Notes under the pieces: generated by a model
What the model was told of the DNA's origin: nothing
The model's input: only the letters and a program-made list of their open reading frames with translations
The model's database searches: none
Program-made: the position numbers and the translations under genes
Shown here: in pieces, positions 26,861 to 36,859 of the stretch
Layout of the letters: each line of letters starts with the position of its first letter
Numbering within the stretch: the stretch's first letter is position 1
Assembly: GCA_030159075.1 (NCBI GenBank)
Contig: BROG01001209.1
Span: 33,486-97,485 of the forward strand
Source: Atrina japonica
Lineage: Eukaryota > Mollusca > Bivalvia > Pterioida > Pinnidae
Direction: 5' to 3'
DNA: 64,000 bases

Positions 26861-26952
26861 AATTTAAAAATGAGACAATTTCTCAGATTAAAATAAGTAA
26901 ATATCATTTGATTTACTTGTTTTAATCTGAGAAATTGACTCATTTTTAAATT
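26861..26952. repeat. Near-perfect 42-bp hairpin with 8-nt loop
   Basis: The arm at 26861-26902 (from AATTTAAAAATGAG to AAATAAGTAAAT) is the reverse complement of 26911-26952 except for two positions, by direct comparison. The loop is ATCATTTG. It could be a very small palindromic transposon remnant, a hairpin RNA source or a recent inverted duplication; nothing shows that it is transcribed. Confidence 0.85.
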
Positions 26953-28011
26953 TATTTGCTGTCGTTGTTGCCACCGTTGTAATTGTCCTATTTCTATTTA
27001 CATTTTCATTTACATGTTTTTCTGATTATATTCCCCAGACGAGATTTCAACAAACTTTATGTCAAAATATCAGTATTTTCCAAATAAAAGGTGTCGTCTT
27101 TTCCTCTTAAACCTTATATCCTTTCGCACTTTGAAATGTTATTTTGTTAAACTTTTATCTAATGTCATATTTCATGGACCCCTTGTGACTCTAAATGTCA
27201 CGTGTCAGCTAAAAGAATAGAGGATTAAGCAGATGGCAAGCCACAGGCAACAACGAAGACCACCCTGTAGGGAGGAATTAGTATAAGAGTTATCTTCTCC
27301 TGATGCTAACAACATTTTATAGTTTGCATTTTGAATGTCACAATTTTTATAAGGAGTAAATATTGTTGTCCTTGACTTCCGTTTAGAAATTGTTTTTAAA
27401 CATTTTATAACTTTTACTTGTGGTAACTCTGTTTTGTTAACCGAATTTGTAGATCTAATTTCAACTTTGTCTCAGTAACTCTTCCACTGCAGAAAAATTG
27501 TATAACAAAATTTTATTTACTCACGTGCAATTGGAATAAGCGTCAAGATGATACAAAAAAAAATTTGAAAACGAACGAATGTGATATTTATTTTGCATGA
27601 TGTTTCAGGGAGTAAAATATAACGTCAAAGTTGGATTCTTTCAATCTTTAGCTGTGAAATTTGTGCAAAAAGGCGGCATTTGATCGCACGTGACATTTGG
27701 CGCCAATACGACATTACAGTGTTTCTACATATTATAAGACGTAAAATGATAACTTTCCTTATAAATTTGAATTTAAAAAGTTTCTATAAATATTATTGCA
27801 TTCAAAATCAACAAAGTACAAGCTGCATTGTACTTCTTTTAATCAATTTTGATATCTTGAATAATAAATATATTATAAAGAAGGGGTTATTGTTTGTCTT
27901 TTCGCCATGATCTCGCCCATACCCAAATGTAGCAACCGAGTAAATACATCTTGCTTATTCGTACAAAGTTTAATAGATTCCCAAGCTTAATAAAAACTCT
28001 TTTTTTCTGAT
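26953..28011. other. Intergenic, unrecognised
   Basis: Short open frames only; no recognised repeats. Confidence 0.4.
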
Positions 28012-28115
28012 AAAATCCGAAAATGAGACATTTACTTGTTTTTTACATATCACAATATATTTGTAAAATCCGAAAATGAGACATTTACTTGTTTTTTACA
28101 TATCACAATATATTT
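28012..28115. repeat. 53-bp perfect tandem duplication
   Basis: AAAATCCGAAAATGAGACAT begins at 28012 and again at 28065, and the following ~30 bases repeat identically. Confidence 0.9.
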
Positions 28116-28159
28116 TGTGCGGCCATCTTTATCAGAAGTCAGCAGTAATGTCGTAAATT

Positions 28160-28640
28160 AAAGAAGCGATTTATTGTTTGTTACGGAAAAAAAGTTTATC
28201 ATCCGCGCCTTCTACACCTGGGGACCTTTGTTTCACCTTATGAAAATGGATAGGCCACAAATATTCCAACCATTTCCGTCGCCTTTGGTGAGCGATATCA
28301 AATATAAAAGAAAGCATTAGATACCAGATATTTAATGCGCTCTGAAACGTTATTCTCACGACAAACGATATTGCAACAAAGTGCCTCTTCTCTTATTTTC
28401 AAAATATGATTCCCACATCCAATGTTCAAAGGGATGTTAATTGCCATTTATTTATACTAAACTACATAAGAAAGCAGTGGAGATCACAGCGTAAGCATCG
28501 TATCTAATCGCATTTTTATCACTGAGCTGTACAATTACATAAGCGGCCAGCCGGTCAAGCTCGGGGCACTTCTCTCCGAGTCTAAACAAACAAACAAATC
28601 CCTCCGCGCTGTAACAGGGAGACTGATACGGCTGAAGAAA
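28160..28640. promoter_or_regulatory. Candidate regulatory module (weak)
   Basis: This stretch is more complex and less AT-rich than its surroundings. It has no convincing coding frame and contains several words typical of enhancers: CCTTTGTTTC (Sox-like) and TCTAAACAAACAAACAAA at about 28582 (overlapping forkhead RYAAAYA sites). It lies about 8 kb beyond the FoxF 3' end. The assignment is an inference only. Confidence 0.2.
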
Positions 28641-29039
28641 TACATTTTATATCGATCTGAATTTCAAAGATGGTAAACGTGATATTCCCAGGGGTTGGGA
28701 AGAATGAAAACTTGTCTTTGATTCTATGTGGCGTGTGAGCTATACTTTATCATTCGCTGATGGATAACAAACACAATGTTTTTGTTTGAACTCGTAAACG
28801 AATGATGGACTAAGATTTCCTTCCCTTTCACCGAAAATTGTAAAATTGTATTGATTCCCTTTTCTAGTTTCAGGTTTCCAGAATAGTTCTTCTATTACAT
28901 GTAGGTGTGTGACGCGCGTGATATCTATGATATATATTGATAGGCCTATCTATGATCTACAATTATGTGACATTAGGACATATTCGATGTGAAGTAAAGT
29001 GGCGTAAGGGCGTTATGCGTCACACCGAGCGAACAATAG

Positions 29040-30440
29040 TAATCTATGCTGTTCAGTGACGTAACAGAGAACGTGTCTGTAAGTGACATTACAAAGTGAT
29101 CAACAAGAATTTGTGATACGGAGAAGTTACAAAAGAACGTGTCTATCAGTGACGTCACAAGTGACCAATCAGAATCTAACATATACGGAGACATTACACT
29201 AGAACGTTTCTGAATGGCGTAACAAAGTGACAAATAAGAATTTATGATATACGGAGACGTTACACAAGAACGTGTCTGAATGACGTCACAAAGTGACCAA
29301 TAAGAATCTGTGATATACGGAGATGTTACACGAGAACGTGTCTGTAAGTGACGTGACAAAGTGACCAATAAGAAGCTGTGATATACGGAGACGTTACACA
29401 AGAACGTGTCTGAATGACGTTAGAAAGTGACCAATAAGAATCTGTGATATACGGAGACGTTACACGAGAACGTGTCTGAATGACGTTAGAAAGTGACCAA
29501 TAAGAACCTGTGATATACGGAGATGTTACACGAGAACGTGTCTGTAAGTGACGTGACAAAGTGACCAATAAGAATATGATATACGCTGACGTTACACGAG
29601 AACGTGTCTGAATGACGTTAGAAAGTGACCAATAAGAAGCTGTGATATACAGAGACGTTACACAAGAACGTGTCTGAATGACGTTAGAAAGTGACCAATA
29701 AGAATCTGTGATATACGGAGACGTTACACGAGAACGTGTCTGAATTACGTTAGAAAGTAACCAATAAGAACCTGTGATATACGGAGATGTTACACGAGAA
29801 CGTGTCTGTAAGTGACGTGACAAAGTGACCAATAAGAATATGATATACGCTGACGTTACACGAGAACGTGTCTGAATGACGTTAGAAAGTGACCAATAAG
29901 AAGCTGTGATATACAGAGACGTTACACAAGAACGTGTCTGAATGACGTTAGAAAGTGACCAATAAGAATCTGTGATATACAGAGACGTTACACGAGAACG
30001 TGTCTGAATGACGTTAGAAAGTGACCAATAAGAATCTGTGATATACAGAGACGTTACACGAGAACGTGTCTGAATGACGTTAGAAAGTGAACAACAAGAA
30101 CCTGTGATAAACGGAGATTTTACTAGAGAATGTTTCAGTAAGTGACGTTACAAAGTGACCAATAACAATATGATATATTTTACGGAGATGTTACACGAGA
30201 ACGTTTGTCAGTGACGTTACAACGTGACTAATTAGAATATAATTATGACAAACGAAAACGTGACACAAGTGAGCGTCGATAAGAGACGTTACAAAACGAC
30301 CAATAATGTGACTTGTCTATGATATTCAGAGACATTACACGAAAACATGTCTCAGAGACGTGACACGAGGACGTGTCTGTTACAAAAAAGACCAAAAATA
30401 AAATAATTATGATATTCAAAGACATGACACGAAGACATGT
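29040..30440. repeat. 66-bp satellite array with higher-order structure
   Basis: There are roughly 20 units of a ~66-bp sequence, each with GTGACCAATAAGAA, TGTGATATACGGAGACGTTA and CACGAGAACGTGTCTG. The variant TCTGTAAGTGACGTGACAAA recurs at 29344, 29544 and 29808 (spacings 200 and 264), showing a higher-order unit of 264 bp. Units degrade after about 30100. Because 66 is a multiple of three, the minus strand stays open in one frame with a 22-residue period (for example TRSRVTSPYITDSYWSLSN). I regard that as a by-product, since there is no start context, domain or codon signal. Confidence 0.9.
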
Positions 30441-30583
30441 CAATTATAAATTGAAATGACAAAATCTAACGTATACAGTGATTTGCGACATGGATGACAC
30501 CAATAATATATTAAGTATGATAACCGTAATGTGATCTTGCGCAATTACTAATCCCGACCAGTAATGCTATTTCACCAAGGGAA

Positions 30584-30691
30584 TGTCATGTTTTAATTTT
30601 TGAATTTACTAAATACAAAAATTAAAACATGACAATTTACCCCCCCTCCCCCCCCCCCCTTCAGAATAAATTCAAAAATTAAAACATGACA
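30584..30691. repeat. Inverted repeat with a third partial arm and a C-tract
   Basis: TGTCATGTTTTAATTTTTGA (30584) is inverted at 30613-30632 and again at about 30667-30691 (ATTCAAAAATTAAAACATGA). A run of C lies between the two right arms. Confidence 0.8.
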
Positions 30692-31003
30692 GGAAACTGA
30701 ATACAAAGAGGGAAAAGACCGTCGTTTGTACAGAAATCTGTCAATATCCGAATTTATGGGCTTTCCTCTTTTCTTATTTTCTTTCTTAACAAAATGGTCT
30801 TTTCTTAGTTTTAATAGCAGAATTCTGATTTCAGTGGAAAGAAAACAGACAAATTTACGAAGTATCATGAGTATAAATTATTATTAAATCCAGGAATTTT
30901 AGAAACAATATATATTTTTTTTCGCAAGGCAATCATGAATATATGTAAAAGAACAGATTTCTTTCATCTCTTAATATTGGCGCTCTTATAAACATGTATA
31001 TTT

Positions 31004-31008
<5 letters not shown>

Positions 31009-31034
<26 letters not shown>
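31009..31034. repeat. (CT)n microsatellite
   Basis: Short pure CT tract. Confidence 0.9.
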
Positions 31035-31038
<4 letters not shown>

Positions 31039-31059
31039 AAACATGCCTTGCTGAAATAG

Positions 31060-31380
31060 ATTTCACGAGCGTCAAATGTCACTCGAAAATTTCTAAGCCG
31101 TCCACGTATGTAAATATTTGTTTTCGCAGCGTGGGCGCGTAAATGATAAGTGTGATGCTTCCCTCGTGCATAATGTCGGTTTCACCCCCCACAACGGATC
31201 ACCGCAGTAAAAATACGGCCAGGCAAAAGGTCGATCGTTAGGACTGCAGAGAAACTCGCAGCGATAAGGGCTCTTTCATTAATTACAGATTACGCGATTA
31301 TTTGCCACTTCATTAGGACGGGAACTCGCATAAATTGAACGCAATTTGAGGAACGCCACACTTGTTAATAGATGGATATG
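31060..31380. promoter_or_regulatory. Candidate regulatory module (weak)
   Basis: This is a ~320-bp stretch of complex, non-repetitive sequence in an AT-rich repeat-laden area. It contains TTCATTAATTACAGATTACG (homeodomain-like TAATTA), GGCGCGTAAATGATAAG (GATA-like) and GCGATTATTTGCC. No coding frame is present. Its position downstream of FoxF makes it a candidate enhancer. Conservation was not testable here. Confidence 0.2.
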
Positions 31381-31687
31381 GAATTGTCGGTTTCATCTCT
31401 TCTAATTGAAGTATAAATTGAAAATAAATTAAATTGATGTGACCAATATATTCCTCATTTTATATATGCAATTAGACAGATTCTTTGCGTAGCAGGTTGA
31501 AATATTGAAATGTGTATCAATAATAATGATTTTTTTCTACCTGATCAACTCTGTATATAAATATATTCATACCTGTTTTGAACTCAAATTTAATTTTTGT
31601 ATTCAAACTTAACCATTATATCTAAATTCTTACACACCTGTCTACATAAATAAATATTGGAAACAGTTTTGTATATCTGTTTTGTAC

Positions 31688-31691
<4 letters not shown>

Positions 31692-31770
<79 letters not shown>
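31692..31770. repeat. (CT)n microsatellite
   Basis: About 80 nt of uninterrupted CT repeats. Confidence 0.95.
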
Positions 31771-31773
<3 letters not shown>

Positions 31774-32688
31774 GCTTATCTTAGATTTTAGTGGATTTTA
31801 TCTTTACGGAGGAAATGTTATCACCAACAAATATGTTTCACAATAAAATACGTGTGGCCCTATCATTGTGACGTTTATTTGAACATTAAGTAGATAAATA
31901 CATATGTGCTTTTTTTTTTTTTACTTTTTCCTCTACTCCCAAAATATAAAAAATAAACCCGAGAAACTCACATCTGTATTCGATACAAACAAAAAATGAA
32001 AACACAGAAAAACGTGTACTGGGTCGACAGCCATTCTGAGGGCTGAAATGTACAAGTTGACAATAAGAAGACACGTCCTGTTTTATCATGTGACACCGGA
32101 AGTGTCGCAGCGATGTATTTACTTTACGGTCATATGTAAATAATAGAAATAGATCACTTTCTCTTCCAGATGAATTATCACACAATGCCAGGTTATAAGG
32201 TCAGAATTTTATTTTTTGCGTAAACAGTCCATGTTTTAATAATAACTTGATCAGCTAACATATGTACATTAACTTTAAACAATGAGAACAACCCAAATAG
32301 GCAATAATCTGTCATTTTTTCTGCATGGATCTATGCAAAGAACTCACAATGTGTCTTAGATGCCAAACTACTCTCTCTATATTTTCAGTTAGCACAGTAC
32401 ATTCTAAAGCCGACAACAAAAATTTCATGTGAAACTATGTGAAAGAGTACATATAAAATTACATTATGTTTTATTTTCTTCATTTTTCCTGAATTCTTTT
32501 TCATTATTATTATTTTACACAGATATTGAAGGTGAAAAAATATAAATGTTAATAAATATTTAACATGCCCCTTTACTTTATTTTTTTTTTATCAGCTAGT
32601 AATGGAAAAATAAAATTTATATCACAATTAATATAAAACTTGCAATCATTAAATAGTAAACATAAGGCTAGCTGAACAAAATGTTTTG

Positions 32689-32689
<1 letters not shown>
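31771..32689. other. Intergenic, unrecognised
   Basis: A 99-codon minus frame (31886-32185) shows no recognisable domain and I do not call it. Otherwise AT-rich. Confidence 0.4.
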
Positions 32690-32719
<30 letters not shown>

Positions 32720-32735
32720 AAAGCATGATAAATGC

Positions 32736-32818
<83 letters not shown>

Positions 32819-32850
32819 TATACATGCATTTATCATGCTTTTCTTTTTTA
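32690..32850. repeat. TA microsatellite inside a long palindrome
   Basis: AAAAGAAAAGCATGATAAAT...GCATGTATA at 32714 is repeated in reverse complement at 32821-32848 (TACATGCATTTATCATGCTT, then TTCTTTTTT), with only TA repeats between. The whole block could fold as a hairpin of roughly 130 nt. Confidence 0.9.
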
Positions 32851-33770
32851 TATACAATTACTAATATAAATCTAAGAAATTTCAATAAGAATTTATCTTA
32901 TTTTTTGCATGTTTTAGTTTTTGGGATGAACTTCTGTACTATGACATTTTGGTAATTTTGTAAACTTCCAACAGGCATGAATTACCAGTATGTCATTTGA
33001 CACTAGAAAGGCCAAAAACATGGATCCCCTAAACAAAAACAAGCTAGTTACAAAAAACATTAAAGGCATGTATAGAACTTTAAAAGCTTCAAAATAAATT
33101 CAAATAGGATTTTTTTGTTTTGTTTCCAAGTTAGATTTTGAAAAACTTAAATATTATAATTAACTACGTTTGACCTCTGTTTTTATAACAGTTCCTTATT
33201 CTATTAAATGTATATACATTTAATTTACTAAAATACTTTCTATTTGCTCCAAGAATCTGGATTTAACACTTTAAAATTAGAAAAATTAATAATATTCAAT
33301 AAATTTTCCGTATTTCGTTTCTTTTCTCGTACAAATGTCAAAGTTTGGAGATAGGTATCTGTTCGTGTTATGTGTCCGACAATTAATTCATATTGACACA
33401 AATCATACAGACGGTATTTGAGTCACGAGACCACGTGTCAAGTCCCACATTCGACGTGCCATGTGCACTATCAGATATTAAGATCCGTATCTACGTTACT
33501 CGTCTGGTCCAGTGTGGTTCATTATGGCCAAAATTCACAGTGATGCCGCTTAATTGCTGTGGCAATGATTTTCCGCATTGTTTACAAAGATGTTGATGTA
33601 TTTAGTTTCGTCTGAGTGAATTACGATTATTATTTTGTACTTCGCATTGCATCTTATATTATTTATTCATACTCGGATATGTCGTTGTAAAACAGCTAAA
33701 AATTAAAGAGTCTGTAAAATCCGTTTCGAGGTGATTTATACATAATATTGACACACATAATTCTTGTTAT
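32851..33770. other. Intergenic, unrecognised
   Basis: 33390-33600 is less AT-rich with a 67-codon open frame lacking any known domain. Nothing else is seen. Confidence 0.35.
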
Positions 33771-33886
33771 ACAGTTTTAAACCGAAATTCTGTCCCGATT
33801 TTAAGTTAGTTTTTTTTTAGTAAATCTTGATTTTGCCAAAAAGTAACACAAAATCGGGGCAGAATTTCGGTCAATACAGTTTTAAA
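33771..33886. mobile_element. Tiny hairpin element with apparent target duplication
   Basis: The inverted arms CCGAAATTCTGTCCCGATTT (left) and AAATCGGGGCAGAATTTCGG (right) enclose a ~35-nt AT-rich loop. The 13-bp direct repeat ATACAGTTTTAAA sits immediately outside the left arm and 3 nt outside the right arm, as expected for a target-site duplication. Total element length is about 90 bp with no coding capacity. Confidence 0.6.
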
Positions 33887-34104
33887 TTATCTGATTATTT
33901 CTCTATCTATTTATATATATATATCTATGGAGTTCAATTTCCAATTCAATATAAGTGGATACACATCGCAGCAGGCATTTTTATACTATTTGTAGATTTG
34001 AGGGAAACTTCGACAAATAATTATACTTATATAAACATGTTCCCACTTTTTAATTTACCAGGGATTTTTCCAAAAATTAAGAATGAAATGTAAACAAAAC
34101 ATGT

Positions 34105-34206
34105 TTACTCATTCACCCATAAAGACACATTTGGATTTGCCTATTTGGTTCATTTATACAAAATGCAGAAGGGTTCATTGTTTCTCAGGGGTCCGTACAT
34201 TAAGTT
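34105..34206. repeat. MITE family D, short copy
   Basis: TTTACTCATTCACCCATAAA at the left, GGGTTCATTGTTTCTCAGGG near the right. The right end is partly eroded. Confidence 0.5.
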
Positions 34207-36654
34207 GAAAATTAAAATATCTTCAAGCTTTATTCACCTACTCTAGCAAAGAAATAACGTTTTTTTTTTTTGTTTTTTTTTTTTTCATTTTAATTCTAAA
34301 AGCTGCTTTGAAAGATGACAAAAAACTTCAATGTAAGTAGAAAAATCATGTGATAAAACGGCGATTTTCCTAGGTCGTTTTAGGTCCGGTTTCAGGACCA
34401 ATTCCAATGTGAAAATGACTTGTATTGTTCCCCAAAATATGTAAAAATTCACAATATGGAATTTCAAAATAAACACTATAAAATATTTTCAAATAAATGT
34501 CCAAAAAAAAAAATCAAAATTTTCTGTTTTACTAAAATTGTTTTTTATTTTCCCAACTGTTGTACCCTAGGCCTGGAGTCAGATACATAGGAAAATCCCA
34601 AGTAAATGGAAATTAAAAGAAAGAATTGTTTCGTGGAGTTGACATTTCTTCAAAATACAACCTTGACTGATTTACCAATACCGTTTGAGTTGTTGATAAC
34701 ATTTTCTCCTAAATTGATCTTAACTTAAAAGATAAATGGGTACTGATACAAAAATAAATATCTTCCAGCTCGTTAACAAACTTCTTGAATAAAGGATCCA
34801 TTGTAAACTGGCGCCATCGTACGGAATGCCCTTGTTACTTATTATCGGCCACAAAAAGCATTCACATAAATACCTCAAAGATCATCAACGCTTTCGTATT
34901 AGATATAAAAAATGCGAAAAAATGAGATACGGCGTCCAAATTAACTTTCAAAACACGGATTTTCTTCACAAAATTCAATTGATGAAACTCAATCTACCGT
35001 TTAAAATTTTCTCTAGTTTCTCCCGACAAAATCAAATGTCAGTACCGAGACAGACGCTAACATATGTTGCACGTCGATCAAACGTAACGTGCACGCAACG
35101 TTCGGAGGATGTACATTTCAACCACCAACTAGTTGCTAACTAAGTCGTTAGTTTTCAGTTTATCTGATTCTGTTTGTCACCCGATGTTATGTGGGAAAAT
35201 GCGACTTCTGTTTTCCTACAAATTTTTTACTTACTCATGAACATATATTTTCCTGATAACCATTCGTTTAATCAAGATTCTCGGGGCAAATTGAAGATAT
35301 TTCACGAAAAGAAATGATAGGAATTAAACATTTAATACTCTACGGATAAGAAATAAAAAAATAACAGAGGCAAAAGGTAGTAAATTAGGTCATTAAATTT
35401 CCCAATGGACTGCTCCAATTTGAACCCATACGTGGCTGTTATTCAACAGATAGATAAAATGTCAGTTTCTATCATTTCCACAGTACTAAAAATAACGCCT
35501 CGTGTACCGAACCATAGGCTAACGGGAATCAACGCTGACTTCGATGTATCTGCGGTAAAATGATAAGAAATAAAAAAGTCTAACTTGAACTAAGAGTGAT
35601 TTGTTTTTAATAATCTATTTCTTTTGTTACTATTTTAACTAGCAATTTTGTTTCTTTTTCTATCTTTGCGCCGTCATGTTGGAATTTCAGTAATATTTTA
35701 ATCTAGTTAGACATCTCAGCTATTTGGTTTTTAGTTAAAAACGTCCACGGTTTTTAATTGTAAATGATTGCCAAATATTTATACCACAAACCGAAAGTTG
35801 ATGGACAGTGTAACTTTACTTTATTACAACGACCGTAGGCCCGAAAGGAGGGCGGTTGCTTTTGAGAACAGATGGCCCCTTGCAAACGCCATGTCAAGCT
35901 GATGGGAAAGATTATTTTTAAGAAAAAATGCTTAAAAGAACCCGAAAAAAGGATCTCACAACTGCAGGACGAAGGGTAATAGGAATGAGTATTCCATATA
36001 ATTTTTTTTATCTCCAAGTACATTTATAATAAACAATCACAGATGTATATAAAATGCCATAGTCCGTTTCATTATTTTTCTAAAATATATAAAAAATATA
36101 AATTTATTCATATCATATAATTCATCGTACAAAACCAAAAAGAATCTTAAGAAAATTATCTCCAACAAATTCGGAGATTTGTCTTTTTTCTTGGGGACAC
36201 ACAAGAACTTCTTGTTTTATATTTTACTTGGATTTTAGAAAACTTAAAAAATAGAAATGAACAAAAATGTCATTTATCACTTTATTCTTAGCTTGTCATG
36301 ATGTCTATTTCGTTGGTTTTTATTTTTTTTTTCTGTAAATCATATAAGGTTAAACATTATCAATTTTACTTTCTCCTGTTTCTGTCCTAAATTTTAAAGT
36401 CAAACTTACATTTAATTGATTTAGTTCTATAACATAAGTCCACTTTGGCTCAAATAGTTTGCTTTCAACATTTTAAATTTTATCCAATATTCATTTTTGT
36501 TGAAAGCAAACGATTTGAACCAACGAGGGCTTATTTTATAGAATTTACATTTGATTATGACCACTGTTATTATTCTCAGTTTTGTCATCATTATCATTAT
36601 TGCTATTATTATTATTATTATTATTATCATTATTATCATTAATATAATTAATAA
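34207..36654. other. FoxF 3' flank, mostly unrecognised
   Basis: It contains poly-T (34260-34287), a complex stretch at 34800-35150 with a 105-codon plus-strand frame of no known domain, and an ATT-rich microsatellite at 36600-36640. If FoxF ends at about 36655, its 3' UTR begins in this region on the minus strand. An AATAAA-type signal (minus strand) is present near 36330. Confidence 0.35.
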
Positions 36655-36680
36655 TTATTGTAATATTTTCGGAACGTCAG
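36655..36680 (-). CDS. Tentative terminal coding exon of FoxF
   Basis: On the minus strand a T-rich tract ends in AAAATGAACAG followed by CTGACGTTCCGAAAATA. Splicing exon 2 here gives a 113-nt intron (36681-36793) in the right phase and adds Ala-Asp-Val-Pro-Lys-Ile-Leu-Gln then TAA. The sense-strand G/T bias also fades at about 36710, just before this point. I found no conserved FoxF C-terminal signature here or farther downstream, so this is one candidate among several. Confidence 0.22.
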
Positions 36681-36793
36681 CTGTTCATTTTCAATGAAAA
36701 AAAAAATTGTCAAACAAACAAAACAAAACAAAAAAAACACACATAATTTCTGTATGATACCCCCAAAATCGTAAAATAGACTCAAAAACTTAC

Positions 36794-36859
36794 CAGCGAG
36801 AGCTAGGTCCATTGGTTCCGAGGTGATGATATTATTGGACCCATATGGAGAGTGATCGG
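36794..36859 (-). CDS. foxF: FoxF exon 2 (short internal exon)
   Basis: This is a 66-nt island of ordinary composition next to the A/C-dominated tract. On the minus strand it is preceded by GGTGGTGCTCAG (acceptor) and followed by GTAAGT, a consensus donor. Spliced after exon 1 in phase 1, it encodes an Ala codon at the junction, then DHSPYGSNNIITSEPMDLAL, Ala and the first base of the next codon. Both ends are phase 1. No domain is present; it would form part of the C-terminal transactivating region. Support is the precise splice sites, the matching phase and the absence of stop codons. RNA evidence is not available. Confidence 0.6.

Noticed and set aside
29326..29832. 168-codon minus-strand frame with a 22-residue repeat
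   Set aside because: It is the translation of the 66-bp satellite. Unit length divisible by three keeps it open. No signal peptide, domain or conserved start is present.
34826..35143. 105-codon plus-strand frame in a complex stretch
   Set aside because: No recognisable domain, no splice or promoter context; could be unique intergenic sequence.
35754..36023. 89-codon minus-strand frame as a FoxF 3' exon
   Set aside because: An acceptor-like TCTTTCCCATCAG is present near 35899, but in the phase left by exon 2 it gives an immediate stop. The other frames have no FoxF-like motif.
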